DNA of 64,000 nt, from assembly GCA_964427425.1 (NCBI GenBank), contig CAYRUD010000012.1:124001-188000 (forward strand). The letters are read 5' to 3'. The DNA is from CAYRUD01 sp964427425 (GTDB lineage: Bacteria; Chlamydiota; Chlamydiia; Chlamydiales; FEN-1388). Positions 1 to 10,271 of the stretch are shown in pieces. Under the pieces are notes generated by a model. That model saw only the letters and a list, made by a program, of their open reading frames with translations. It made no database searches and was not told the DNA's origin. The number at the start of each line of letters is the position of its first letter. Within the stretch, counting starts at the first letter, position 1. The position numbers and the translations under genes were made by a program.

Positions 1-79
1 TTGGATAGCCTTTCAAACGAACTTGGGCCTTATAACTTATAGACCCATCTTTTTTTTCTCTTGTCTCTATGTAAGCCAT
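1..79 (-). CDS. Tyrosine site-specific integrase, N-terminal end (partial)
   Basis: Read on the minus strand from an ATG at 79, the sequence gives MAYIETREKKDGSISY and then KAQVRLKGYP before running off the left edge. This is the typical opening of phage-type tyrosine integrases found in islands that insert into tRNA genes (pattern: short basic start, DGxxSY, then (R/K)AQVRLKG). The catalytic domain lies outside the window, so the catalytic R-H-R-Y residues cannot be checked. A tRNA-Thr gene sits about 480 bases upstream on the same strand, which is the usual arrangement for an integrase at its attachment site. The gene is only 26 codons long here, so the call rests on the N-terminal signature and the context. 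Confidence 0.72.
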   Translation of the reverse strand, partial: MAYIETREKKDGSISYKAQVRLKGYP

Positions 80-561
80 ATCGTCTCACTTAAAAAGAGA
101 AAAGGCTACAAAAGAGTCCAATAAATCACAACAAATACATACATCGCACTATTAATGTGATGTTAAACACCACTTAACATAGCGCATATGCATTTATAGG
201 AAGCAATCATGAACTGGCATTAAATTTATGGGGGAAAATTGAGGGAATAACAATAATTTTTAGACAATCTATCAGACTCTATGATGCTTAATAATTTGTC
301 ACACTTAAGCTGATCAGGTGATTGATAGAAAGATAGAGCAAAAGCCATTTCGTTAGATTTCTATCACAAACAAAGATGGTTACTTAATTATAAAGATACA
401 TGAAGGGAGAAAATCGATAGCACGGAAAGAGTCAAAGATAAGGAGAGAAATTAAATCGATCTGCTAGTTAAGGGAGTTATATAGGGCTGTTTTATTGTAG
501 CTTAATCCCCCAAACATCCCCCAAAAACACCAACTAGATACCCGAACAACATTTAAGAGAT
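80..561. other. Non-coding spacer between integrase and tRNA; possible integrase arm sites
   Basis: No credible gene was seen. The ten-base sequence ATCCCCCAAA occurs twice in direct orientation at 505-514 and 516-525, one helical turn apart. The core TCCCCCA occurs a third time, inverted, at 229-235. Short G/C-run repeats like these beside an integrase gene often act as arm-type binding sites for the integrase. The 3' end of the tRNA at 562 would then be the core attachment site. The role is inference; the repeats are seen directly. Confidence 0.45.
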
Positions 562-634
562 TGCCTGAAGCCAGGATCGAACTGACGACCTACGCATTAC
601 GAATGCGCCGCTCTACCAACTGAGCTATTCAGGC
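562..634 (-). tRNA. tRNA-Thr (anticodon CGT)
   Basis: The minus strand folds into a standard cloverleaf of 73 nt. The acceptor stem is GCCTGAA with TTCAGGC and discriminator A. The D-arm is GCTC/GAGC, the anticodon stem GCGCA/TGCGT with loop TTCGTAA, and the T-arm GTCAG/CTGGC with loop TTCGATC. The anticodon CGT reads ACG (Thr). CCA is not encoded. The integrase fragment lies on its 3' side, so this tRNA is the probable attachment site of the element to the left. Confidence 0.95.
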
Positions 635-736
635 AGAAGGAATCTTAAGATTGATGAGAACCGATAATGAAGAAAATAAAAGATACTTTAAAGGAGCTCT
701 TTTTCTCTAGATTTTTGTGATCAAGCCAGGTGTTTT

Positions 737-2551
737 TCAGCTCCTTTTAAGTATTTCTTCTTCTCTTCTCTTTAAGATGCTGGGGAAAACAGAGCATCGA
801 TATGAAGGAGAGCGAACCGCCTTTAAAAGCGCCTCTTTTGAGCCAATCATTGTAAGCTTTTTCTTCGCACGCGTAATCGCCGTATAGAGAAGCTCACGAG
901 TAAGAAGAGGACACTTCTCTCCTGCAAAGAAGAATACATGCGAGAACTCACTTCCTTGGCTCTTGTGGACTGTCATAGCGTAACCCAACTCTCTTTCAGG
1001 ACATAAAGAGGCTGGAAAAGAGCCATTCTCCTTCTTCCAGGCAAGATGAATCGTCTCTTCCTTTTGATGTAATTCAGGATCCCACCTACCCTCAATAATA
1101 CCAATATCTCCGTTCATACAATCGAGCTGGTATTTATTTCTTGTAATCAAGACTGGCTCAATGCTGTTTCTCATATCTCTCTTTGATCGTTTCGTTGAGA
1201 GAGCGTGGACGACAGCTCTGTTGAGCGAGTCAACACTGATAAAGGCTCCTCTCTTTGCCGAAGTAAGAATCTTTTTAGATGTTGAAACCTCGAGACCTTT
1301 CTCTATCGATGAGACATTCTCCCACTCTTTAACCACTTCATCCTCAAGGTACGAGCAAGCAGTATGAAAGCTCTTTTTTTCCTCAATAGGCAAGAAATTA
1401 AGCTCTGAACTCGCACAACTCTCATTAAGTATATGAATGAATTGCTCTTCATTTCCTGAAAGAACGGAATGAGCAAGATCTAAGATCGTTTTACTTTCTG
1501 TCCTCACGCAATCGACGAGGTGCGAGTAAGCAATTGTCGAGAGAGATGAAGCAGCTAAGACAAGATCTGAAAATGGCTTTCCTGGATCTATTGGTGGAAG
1601 TTGATATGGATCGCCTAAGAGAATTATTCGAGTTCCGGTTTGAGTAAGAGCAAAGACGTCTGCCATCATCTTTGTATCAATCATAGAGCACTCATCAACA
1701 ATCATGACATGGTATGAGCCCTGAGCACTACCGCTTCTCTGATCCCAGACATACTTATGAAGAGTCTTTGCCTCTATAATATAATCACCATCCATAATCT
1801 GAAGGTCATTTTTATACCTAGAAAGTGCGGAGCGTATACTTGCGTTTAAATTATAAACGGCCTTTCCTGTCGGAGCAGCGACGAGGATTCGATATGGAGG
1901 AAACGACACTTCATGCTGAGTTCTACGCCGTACGCAATATCTCTCTGTCATGAGAGCTATAGCGACGCCAGCGGTATGTGTCTTACCTGTTCCTGGACCA
2001 CCTGAGATGATGCTAAATGGATGAGAGATCGCATTAATAACCGCTTTTTGTTGCTTTACATTCAGCGCTTGGAAAAGCGAACTGTCTTGATAGCTATGAG
2101 AGATCTTCGAAGATGAAATCTCCGAGACCGAAGCGAGGCGAAAAATATGTTCCGCAAGGAACTCCTCATCATACAATGAAAATGGAAGAGGAAGATGACC
2201 AGAGTCAATAAAAGGGGGAATTTTCCAAATCCACTTCATCCAACACTCATTCGAGATCTCATTCATAACAGCCATACAAATAGGCTCAAGGGAGTCATCA
2301 TCCCCATCCTCCGAAAAGAAAAGCTCTTCGATAAGATCTCTGACAGCATCGTAAGAAAGAGGAAGCGCAGAGTGACCAAATCGATATGCTCTTGATGCTA
2401 AAAGACTTAAACATGAAAGGTTTTGCAAAGAATCATATGAGTGTATCTTATTATTCTGAGGAGAACTCACCCCACCCTCAAGAAAAGATGCTATAGCAAT
2501 ATCAGAGCGATCGATTATCCCTCGTCGTAGTAAATCGCCTTTTAAGCTCAT
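737..2551 (-). CDS. recD: RecD-like exodeoxyribonuclease V alpha subunit, helicase
   Basis: The 604-residue product is a superfamily 1B helicase. Walker A is GGPGTGKT at about residues 184-191 and is followed by TGKAV and DECSM (Walker B). The C-terminal part holds a motif V/VI region with TVHKSQGSEF and LYTAITRAKK, typical of RecD. In RecBCD it is the fast 5'-3' helicase that works with RecB and RecC on double-strand ends. Its ATG overlaps the recB stop in an ATGA arrangement, so the two are translationally coupled. It is the last gene of recC-recB-recD; the tRNA-Thr lies about 100 bases downstream. As I recall, the recD homologues of C. trachomatis lie away from recBC, so the compact operon is notable. 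The length fits the family. Confidence 0.92.
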   Translation of the reverse strand: MSLKGDLLRRGIIDRSDIAIASFLEGGVSSPQNNKIHSYDSLQNLSCLSLLASRAYRFGHSALPLSYDAVRDLIEELFFSEDGDDDSLEPICMAVMNEISNECWMKWIWKIPPFIDSGHLPLPFSLYDEEFLAEHIFRLASVSEISSSKISHSYQDSSLFQALNVKQQKAVINAISHPFSIISGGPGTGKTHTAGVAIALMTERYCVRRRTQHEVSFPPYRILVAAPTGKAVYNLNASIRSALSRYKNDLQIMDGDYIIEAKTLHKYVWDQRSGSAQGSYHVMIVDECSMIDTKMMADVFALTQTGTRIILLGDPYQLPPIDPGKPFSDLVLAASSLSTIAYSHLVDCVRTESKTILDLAHSVLSGNEEQFIHILNESCASSELNFLPIEEKKSFHTACSYLEDEVVKEWENVSSIEKGLEVSTSKKILTSAKRGAFISVDSLNRAVVHALSTKRSKRDMRNSIEPVLITRNKYQLDCMNGDIGIIEGRWDPELHQKEETIHLAWKKENGSFPASLCPERELGYAMTVHKSQGSEFSHVFFFAGEKCPLLTRELLYTAITRAKKKLTMIGSKEALLKAVRSPSYRCSVFPSILKRREEEILKRS

Positions 2552-5500
2552 AAAGAATCCTTCAAATGACTTAAAACCACTCTCTCATTTAGGAGAGGCA
2601 AATTCTCTAAAAAAGGCTCAGGCGCACTTGCTGCATCTTTAAAAAGCACGCCTACTTCAAGGCAAGGCTCATCATGGCTCATCTTCCTCGCCCTCACGAT
2701 CCTTTCGAGAAAAATAAAGATAAAACCGCCAAATGAAAGATCAATCGCCTTATCAATGCTCTTAATACTTGAGATATATCTATGAGCAGTTTCGATATAC
2801 CCTCTAGCTTGGAGGTGATATCCCATCTCATACACATATTTCTCTAAGGAAATATCATCTGAGACTTTATTTGTTTTCCAGTCGAGCAAGAACAGCCGAT
2901 TATTCACAATAACGACTAAGTCAATGGAACCTTGCATGAGAGAGACCTGCAAGTGAGGAGAAGATCCTCCTTGAGGCTTTAAAAGATCGAGAAAGTGCTG
3001 CTCAGATGACATAACAGATCGGGAAAGGCGATGGAGCGAAACTCTTTCCTTATTATCTAAAGAAAGAGGCAGCTGAATAGTTACAGCATAATACAACATA
3101 CGCCCAAGCTGCGATGCAGTCTCCTTCCATGCGGGAAACTTCAATGAAATCCAATGAGTGAGCGAATGAATAGCCTCTTCAGGATTATCATAATTGATCG
3201 CCGAGGAAATTCCATGTCCCGAAACCCAGGCATCAATGACAGCATGAAAGCGTACACCAAAAATGCGCTGCGATATTGCAAGAGATTCATCCTCTGACTT
3301 CTTATCCTGCCCCTCTTGAGTCTTCTCAAGGACGGGCGCCTCTTTCATAAAAAAGCTAAAAAGCCTCGATGTAGGACTATCTTCGATATAATCCCCCCTT
3401 TCATTCTCAGTCCGTAGAAGAGAAGAAAACGATATATACTTTCTTGCGGCAATTCGCGTCTTAAACTTTTTAACATGCATTGTATTCGAGTCGAAAGATT
3501 CATCGAGTTCTATCGAAGATGAAGCTTCACACGATTGATTCTCTAAAATACCTTTATCGAGAATGGCAGCTTCCTCTTGAAGAACATGATGTAGAGTCTC
3601 TTCGAGCTCTTTATCTGTAGAATAAGTAATCGACGAAGAAAGAGTAGGGTCTCTCTCTTTCATTGCATCTATGATTGCAATCACCTCTTCATATGAAAGA
3701 GATTGGTACATCGCTTTTTTCCACTCTTCGAGCGATATATCGGATGAAGAATGATGCAAATGAAGGTGAGCCTGTTTATGCCCAAGAAAGAAAAGCTCTA
3801 GGGGGGCTTTCGTTCCGAGATCTGTTTCCTTTAATGAAGCCTCAACACAAAAAGGAAGATAAAGGCGCCTTTTCGCACGCGTACAGGCAACATAAAACTG
3901 CCTCATTTTCTCAGCGTCAAGTTCTAACGCTTTACGCTCAAAACTACCCCTTGCATTTTCCTCTTCTTCGATGATAGGCGTTCTGGAAGCAGCTCCGAGC
4001 GCAAAGACAATAGGAAACTCAAGGCCTTTACTCCGATGCATTGTCATAATTTGAATAGCGTCTTCAGAAACATCAAAGCGCCGCATCAAAAGATCGGGAT
4101 CATCATGAAAGAGTGATGGAAGATGAGAAAAGGCTCTCTTAATCTCTTGTAGAGTTGTACAACTAAATTGAGAGAAGAGGATTGAGGCAATCTCGAGCAA
4201 ATGATCAAGATCAATAAGAAACTGCTTATCACCACCGTATATAGAAGAAATCCACTCAACGAGCGTCAATCCGTCAATAACAGAAGTCTTCTCAAGAGCA
4301 TATATAAGTCCTCCAAAGCCATCCTTAAGAAAAGCGTCTCGAACTTTAGACCAACTCTGGACAAGATGTGCGAAAATAAATTTATCCTTAGTAAACAGAC
4401 AAGCCTCTTTGATACATCTGTTCGATTTGGCGGAAATAAAAAAGGCTGCCATTTTCTTTACATCATGCGGCGCATCAAGAAGATCTAAAAGCGCTATAAA
4501 AAGTGAAAAAATAGGCGATTCAGTAACAGGATCAACACGAACCATCACCGATGAGAGCCCTTGTTCTCGTAAGAAATGGGCGGCTCGTGCTGCCTGATAC
4601 CTATCTTTTACAAGGATCGCAATTTCACTGAGGGATATCTTCTCTATATTTTGAAGCAAAAGACACTCTCTTGCAATCCATGGAAAGAGAATCTCCTCTT
4701 CCACTTCCTGGGATGGCCAACTTTTTTTTCTCCCAATTTCCTTTGAAGAGAGGAAGAAATGGACTGAAGATTGTGGTCTTACAAGGCTAAACGGCAACAG
4801 TTGAGAAGGAGCCTCAAGCACTTCTGATGAGAGGGAAGCTTCATGTCGTGGTAGATAAAAGAGCCACTTTGCGGCTTGTGGATCGCTAAAAAAACAATTG
4901 ATCCCTTGGACTAAATATTTGGATGCTCTCCAATTAGTTCCAAGAGTCATTTTCTCGTCATCGCGAAAACATCGCTTTGCATCAAGATAACTATAAACAT
5001 CCGCTTTTCGAAATGCATAAATTGCCTGCTTAGGATCTCCTACAAAGAGGATTCGACCATCCCACTGATTCGTATCAATGAAGAGCGATCGAAATGTTTT
5101 CCACTGATAGGCATCTGTATCTTGGAACTCATCAATGATAACGAGCTTGAAGCGTTTCGAGACGAAATCAACAAAAAAGCTACTTTCCCCCTCACTCGTT
5201 AATGAATACATCTCTTCAATGACAGATTGAGGGGTCTTTACCTTGCCACTCTCAAGATATCGGCAAAAAAGAGATGAAATAACTTCATAAAGACGCTCAA
5301 ACAATCCATCGGGAGAAAACGCCTTATCAATAACTGGCCATACTTCATTGACAAAGTGAGCCATCTTTGAAAGAGAAGCTTCATCTATATTCTTCTTCGC
5401 TCTTACCTTCTTTTCTTCAGAAGAGAAAAGTCCATGAAGTACTCGATATGACGTAAAGAGTTGTTGAGATACTACCTCAGAGTATTGGTCATGGAAAAGA

Positions 5501-6534
5501 GAGAGGATTAACTGCTCAAAAGCTTCTACAAATTCATGAGAGACTTCATTTTCACCACGGCGAACTGAGCCCTTCTTTCCTTTAGCCCATACAATAAAAG
5601 ACTCTATAATTTGATCGAGAGACTCTCTTTTCCACTGGCAGTGAGAGATCATTTTCTCTTGAGCGCGCAGCCAGATATTTTTTCTTATCTCCTCGCCCGT
5701 TGGCTGGACACTCTCATTCTTGAGCACCTTTCTTGTCGATTCATCAGAGAGGCGGTAGGAGATTTTCTTGAGAAAATCCTCTTCATTCCTTTGGAATGAC
5801 GCCATCAAGCTTTCCCATTCCTTTGGCTTCATTAAATCAGGAGGAAGTGACCATGACACACATTCGCGAATCCAATCAGCGATTCCATCATATGTAAGCC
5901 AAACTCCTCGATCACAGTGTTGCTCTGCACGACTTTCTCGATACTCCCCAGCAATTCTGTCGAAAAAGCTATGGATCGTCGATATTGAGGCATAGTCGAT
6001 ATCGCTCATGTATCTTGAAAGGCTATATCGAAGCTTCCAAACCCTTTCAAGACAGTATTGAATGCTATTTCGAGTTTCAGAAGATGTTCCAAAGACATAA
6101 TCAAGAAGATACGCCATCTCAGGCTTTATGAAAGAAAGAGATTCCTGAGAAGAAGTAACCCTTTCAATAAATACATCTCCTTCAGAGAGAAGGAGTCCAT
6201 TAATTATTTCTAAAGCGACATAAGCGCTCTTAAGTCTTTCTTGTATTCGATCTTTGAGCTCTGTCGCAGCAGCCCTTGTAAAAGTCACAATAAGAGATTG
6301 TTGAGCAGTCAGAGGCTCCTCGTCGAAAGATGATTCTAAGATTGAGCGAAGAAGGTAGTGCTCAATAGTAAATGTCTTTCCTGTTCCCGCTGAAGCCTCA
6401 AGGAAGAGACGACGTGGAAGGACGTCGTGAAATTCTTTACCATAACGGGTAATTTCGAATCGTTGCGACACAGTTTGAAGTGGAGCATGGCTCATATTCA
6501 ATCTTTCGCCTTTCGTGGAAATCTGGAGATCCAT
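2548..6534 (-). CDS. recB: RecB-like exodeoxyribonuclease V beta subunit (helicase-nuclease)
   Basis: The product is 1328 residues. A UvrD-type helicase begins with Walker A ASAGTGKT at about residues 47-54, and Walker B IIDEFQDTD and the VGDPKQAIYAFR motif follow. TMHRSKGLEFPIVF and YVACTRAKRRLY are helicase motifs V and VI. The C-terminal RecB nuclease domain is intact: GSIDLVV, then LLDWKTN carrying the metal-binding Asp and Lys, then YHLQARGY. The protein unwinds and degrades double-strand ends and loads RecA at Chi-like sites. The ATG at 6534 has a GAAGGG ribosome site five bases upstream and starts two bases after the recC stop. A later Met-Ser start is possible but has a poorer site. 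Its stop overlaps recD. Confidence 0.94.
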   Translation of the reverse strand: MDLQISTKGERLNMSHAPLQTVSQRFEITRYGKEFHDVLPRRLFLEASAGTGKTFTIEHYLLRSILESSFDEEPLTAQQSLIVTFTRAAATELKDRIQERLKSAYVALEIINGLLLSEGDVFIERVTSSQESLSFIKPEMAYLLDYVFGTSSETRNSIQYCLERVWKLRYSLSRYMSDIDYASISTIHSFFDRIAGEYRESRAEQHCDRGVWLTYDGIADWIRECVSWSLPPDLMKPKEWESLMASFQRNEEDFLKKISYRLSDESTRKVLKNESVQPTGEEIRKNIWLRAQEKMISHCQWKRESLDQIIESFIVWAKGKKGSVRRGENEVSHEFVEAFEQLILSLFHDQYSEVVSQQLFTSYRVLHGLFSSEEKKVRAKKNIDEASLSKMAHFVNEVWPVIDKAFSPDGLFERLYEVISSLFCRYLESGKVKTPQSVIEEMYSLTSEGESSFFVDFVSKRFKLVIIDEFQDTDAYQWKTFRSLFIDTNQWDGRILFVGDPKQAIYAFRKADVYSYLDAKRCFRDDEKMTLGTNWRASKYLVQGINCFFSDPQAAKWLFYLPRHEASLSSEVLEAPSQLLPFSLVRPQSSVHFFLSSKEIGRKKSWPSQEVEEEILFPWIARECLLLQNIEKISLSEIAILVKDRYQAARAAHFLREQGLSSVMVRVDPVTESPIFSLFIALLDLLDAPHDVKKMAAFFISAKSNRCIKEACLFTKDKFIFAHLVQSWSKVRDAFLKDGFGGLIYALEKTSVIDGLTLVEWISSIYGGDKQFLIDLDHLLEIASILFSQFSCTTLQEIKRAFSHLPSLFHDDPDLLMRRFDVSEDAIQIMTMHRSKGLEFPIVFALGAASRTPIIEEEENARGSFERKALELDAEKMRQFYVACTRAKRRLYLPFCVEASLKETDLGTKAPLELFFLGHKQAHLHLHHSSSDISLEEWKKAMYQSLSYEEVIAIIDAMKERDPTLSSSITYSTDKELEETLHHVLQEEAAILDKGILENQSCEASSSIELDESFDSNTMHVKKFKTRIAARKYISFSSLLRTENERGDYIEDSPTSRLFSFFMKEAPVLEKTQEGQDKKSEDESLAISQRIFGVRFHAVIDAWVSGHGISSAINYDNPEEAIHSLTHWISLKFPAWKETASQLGRMLYYAVTIQLPLSLDNKERVSLHRLSRSVMSSEQHFLDLLKPQGGSSPHLQVSLMQGSIDLVVIVNNRLFLLDWKTNKVSDDISLEKYVYEMGYHLQARGYIETAHRYISSIKSIDKAIDLSFGGFIFIFLERIVRARKMSHDEPCLEVGVLFKDAASAPEPFLENLPLLNERVVLSHLKDSL

Positions 6535-6536
6535 TT

Positions 6537-9500
6537 TTACCCTTCTCGCTTACTCGATTGCTTTCTCTCCTCAAGAAAAGAGAAGAATGGTCCATACAAC
6601 TCTTCCGCTCTTACTTTCCAAAGATGGAATACCTTTTGGATATATTCACGGGTATAAAGAGGTAATAAGGTGCTCAAGTTTGTATTATACTCACTTTCAT
6701 CCTCAATAATACCTAGAAGCATCTCAGCAGTCGCCTCCTCATCCGATGAGTCTTCAATTTTAGACAAAAGCGCTTTCACGATATTAAACGTGTAAGGAAA
6801 AGGCGTCTTTTTTGCCTCATCATAGAATCGGCACCAAGAAAGAAGAAGCTTGAAGAGTTGATGCTCGTCCAAGTTAAATTCAATTATTTCTTTTTGCCGT
6901 ACTACCACACATGTCTGAGACCCAATCTTATACTTATGAAAGATTGCTAGACGGATAAGATACTCTGGAAAACGTTGAAAAAGCTCTTGCTCCCATCTTG
7001 TCGTAACTAAAGCCATATGCTCCTCAAAAGAGTGTTTTAACACCCCCATAAGGTAAAACTTCTCTTCAGCACTGACCTGGATCACAGGACGCACACATAC
7101 TACCTCTTTCAAGCCAGAAGATGTCGCCTTTTTCTTCGTCTCATATTCATGATCAAAGAGAATAAGATGAAGGATCGATGATGTTCTGTCTTTGCCTTGT
7201 AGCCATGCAAGCTCTTCGACTATATCTTGAAACTCTTGAAGACATGACTCACGTATCAATTTACCAGGAATCCCCTTTGGCCATCTCTGAGACATCTTTT
7301 TCTCAAGAAGATCACCATTTTCCCCCTCAAGGAGAAGGCGGAGATATTCAGTCATCGCGAATTGAGAGGGAAAAATCGCTTGAGATCCTCGCTTTTTCTG
7401 ATGATTCTCTAATAAAAAGAAATGAGAGCTTTTCATTGTAAAAGAAGACTCTAAGAACATATCCAAAGGTGATTTTCCTAGCTGGATAAGATCCGAAATC
7501 AGTCGTGTGGTAGAGCAATTTTGAGAGAGAGCTTCTTTTTTTTCGCACTCTTGGGATAAGGAAGACCCTAAGAAATCATCCCCCTCTTTCTTTTCCTGAT
7601 ATGACCATCCTCGCCTATGAGAGAGAAGAGAGCCCATATATGATTTCACAACCCTTAAACAGGTTTCAGAGAAGAGTGCCCCTTGAGGAAACCTATAATT
7701 AATATCTAAGTAGCGAATGAGATCTCGAACAAGTGGCGAAAAGAGAGATAAAGATGCCCTCGACTCTGTAGGATTCAATCCATAAGCACTGGCATACCAC
7801 CACTCAGAAGGATAAAGAAGAGATTCCAAGAACAAAGATCGATCAATGATACTAATGTCTTGAGGAACCTTCGGAGAGCATTGCTCTAAATGAGAGAAGA
7901 AATGATCTTTCGACTTCTCGGGAAAAATATCCTGGCTTAAGCCTAAAAGAGCGATACCATCACATGGGACAAGATCAAACTGGCGTCTTTCTGCAACAAT
8001 GATATGTCCCTTCCACGGTGGTGGAACCTCTCTTCTCATCATGCGGCGAAGCTCCCTCAAGAAGGCTTCATGAAACCATGAAACAGGCATCTTTACATGG
8101 GGACAGCACGCATGAAGTCCATGGAAAAGTTGGCAAGTTGCTTCAAATACTTCCAGATCTGTTTCATCAAGAACGACGTTTTCATTTAAGATGAGCTCCA
8201 TAGACGCTTGAATTGAGATCGTTAACTCTTCAATAGTTCTCATCTCTTCTTCAAGACATGGGATTTTCCATATTTTCTCAAGCGACTCTAGAAGACCTAT
8301 ACAAGAGAGAAGCGAATTCAAGAGATCATAATCTACTCCTTGAGTGAATGATCCATCCCCATTTTTCACGCCAACGATCTCTTCTAGAATTGCTTGCCGT
8401 CTCTCAATAAGATGACCTGCGGCTGTCGTCTCAAAAGACATGCAAAGGCCATGTCGCAAAAGCTCACGCTGTGCATGATCTTTGGAGATACTCCACGTAA
8501 GATTGAGTTTCTCTAAAAATGAAAGAAAATGAGTCTCTTGGGAAGTTTCTGAAAGAGCGTCATTACTCTGGATGCCTATAGCCTTTAATGTGATAGGATG
8601 TGTGGCAAAAGCTTTTACAGCGTACGATCCACGAGTTGATAACGATCCATGAGCCCCCTTATCACTTTTCCAAGGCTCTCCTCTCACCATTTGAAAGAGC
8701 ACATCAAACCACTCTTCAATCGAGCCTTTTTGGTCATCTGAAGACTGATATAACGCTCCCTCCCAGAATTGTACTTTTAAAGGTTGCTCGGCATGGAAGT
8801 ACCTTAGGAAAGGCTCTCGATAGAGATGAAGGTCTGGAACAATCGCTATAATAGATCCAATTTCGTACACATCACCCAAAGGCGCCTCATACCGTACATA
8901 TTGATAAAAGCGCTCTACCTCTTGATATAGTGTCGTTGTCGCAACACATCTCATCGAGTGATCTTCTTGATCAATTATATCCGGCTCTTTTCTTTGAGGA
9001 ATGTAGAGTAAGATATCTGCCTGAACCCTTTTTAAAAGCGATGGGACCGCATCTTCCAGTTTAGTCTGAGACGAAGAGAAGGTTTTTACATATTCTGGAA
9101 TAACATATTCTCGGTAAGGCGATCGAATACATACGCTCTCAGCGAGTCGATAAAAGGGGTGCGTGCTGAGATCTTTTTCCTCGATCTCTTGCGCAAACTC
9201 CCGTCCCATTACCCCTAAATTTGCTAAGAGGGTGTTTCTGTCATAAAGGAGCATCTCATACCGCTTTATTACCTCGTGAGAGCAGTCCCTTCTTTTGACC
9301 ATATCAAGAGCCCTTTTTACCTCTTCATCGCTCTTACTATCACTCCAGAAGTGAAGACATGGAGAAAACACGAACAAAGATCCTGCTATTCCATGAAGTA
9401 AAACCTCTAGGCAATAATCGAGAAGTGACTGAGCTAAGCTTGTAACACCAAAAACAAAAAACGCCTGGTAGCGGCTAAAGTAGAGAAAATCCCCCTCATC

Positions 9501-10124
9501 ATAAAGCCTCTCCTTTGTCCAGACCATATCAGCGAAGGCTTGCTGAAAAGCCTGCCATACAACCTCCGTCTTTTCATCCTCAACCTTAAAAGACTTCTTA
9601 GGCAAAGAAAATAGCCTTGAGGCGACTTCCATCTCAAACGAGCGAGAAGCCCAATACAGTGTATGAGGATCAAATGGCGAATGGTGTGATTCCGTAGCCC
9701 GAGCGATACTCTCTTGTAAAGCAGGAAGTAGCGAGCTTCTCCAAGAAGGTATAGGTATCTTTTGAAGTGAATATTGCAACCCTTCAGGTGTAACAACCTC
9801 TATATCAAACGTTGATATATGTCTGAGAGCAAGCTGATTTAAAAGCCATGAGCGTTTCTCCTCTGATGGGACCAAAATAAGGAAGCGATAGGGCACATCG
9901 CGATCCCCGACTTTCTTCTTATAGCGATCAATGCGGAGTTGGGTAATTTCTTGGATAAGAAGATCAACGAGCTCATAAAGAGAGTTGCTTAAATAGACAG
10001 GTGGCGAGAGCAAATCTTCCCGACTCTCATGAATTGAACTCTCGTCCAACGAATTCCGTTGAAAGAGATCTAACTGATCCAGTGAAGCGCTTGGTATATA
10101 GCTTACGTCGCTTTTTTTCGGCAT
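6537..10124 (-). CDS. recC: RecC-like exodeoxyribonuclease V gamma subunit
   Basis: The product is about 1195 residues from the ATG at 10124. An in-frame TTG at 10151 would add nine residues, but it has no good ribosome site, while an AAGAG precedes the ATG. RecC is a helicase relative that has lost its ATPase motifs, and it holds RecB and RecD together and recognises Chi. Consistent with this, no Walker A is present. Conserved RecC-type stretches seen here are VPCDGIALLGLSQDIFP and the C-terminal PVIQVSAEEKFYLMGVLKH. The position directly upstream of recB supports the call more than sequence alone. It is the first gene of the operon and is divergent from the transporter at 10563. Confidence 0.88.
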   Translation of the reverse strand: MPKKSDVSYIPSASLDQLDLFQRNSLDESSIHESREDLLSPPVYLSNSLYELVDLLIQEITQLRIDRYKKKVGDRDVPYRFLILVPSEEKRSWLLNQLALRHISTFDIEVVTPEGLQYSLQKIPIPSWRSSLLPALQESIARATESHHSPFDPHTLYWASRSFEMEVASRLFSLPKKSFKVEDEKTEVVWQAFQQAFADMVWTKERLYDEGDFLYFSRYQAFFVFGVTSLAQSLLDYCLEVLLHGIAGSLFVFSPCLHFWSDSKSDEEVKRALDMVKRRDCSHEVIKRYEMLLYDRNTLLANLGVMGREFAQEIEEKDLSTHPFYRLAESVCIRSPYREYVIPEYVKTFSSSQTKLEDAVPSLLKRVQADILLYIPQRKEPDIIDQEDHSMRCVATTTLYQEVERFYQYVRYEAPLGDVYEIGSIIAIVPDLHLYREPFLRYFHAEQPLKVQFWEGALYQSSDDQKGSIEEWFDVLFQMVRGEPWKSDKGAHGSLSTRGSYAVKAFATHPITLKAIGIQSNDALSETSQETHFLSFLEKLNLTWSISKDHAQRELLRHGLCMSFETTAAGHLIERRQAILEEIVGVKNGDGSFTQGVDYDLLNSLLSCIGLLESLEKIWKIPCLEEEMRTIEELTISIQASMELILNENVVLDETDLEVFEATCQLFHGLHACCPHVKMPVSWFHEAFLRELRRMMRREVPPPWKGHIIVAERRQFDLVPCDGIALLGLSQDIFPEKSKDHFFSHLEQCSPKVPQDISIIDRSLFLESLLYPSEWWYASAYGLNPTESRASLSLFSPLVRDLIRYLDINYRFPQGALFSETCLRVVKSYMGSLLSHRRGWSYQEKKEGDDFLGSSLSQECEKKEALSQNCSTTRLISDLIQLGKSPLDMFLESSFTMKSSHFFLLENHQKKRGSQAIFPSQFAMTEYLRLLLEGENGDLLEKKMSQRWPKGIPGKLIRESCLQEFQDIVEELAWLQGKDRTSSILHLILFDHEYETKKKATSSGLKEVVCVRPVIQVSAEEKFYLMGVLKHSFEEHMALVTTRWEQELFQRFPEYLIRLAIFHKYKIGSQTCVVVRQKEIIEFNLDEHQLFKLLLSWCRFYDEAKKTPFPYTFNIVKALLSKIEDSSDEEATAEMLLGIIEDESEYNTNLSTLLPLYTREYIQKVFHLWKVRAEELYGPFFSFLEERKQSSKREG

Positions 10125-10271
10125 TTCGCTCTTTTGCTCCAGCCCATTCAAGTAAGACTAAAAAGAACCTGAGAAGAGACTTCTTTAAAAGATCTGTTCT
10201 TTCATCCACAAGGATTAAAAATCTAAAAAAGCGTCCTTTTGTCCATTAGATATTTTATAGCATTCTATTTC

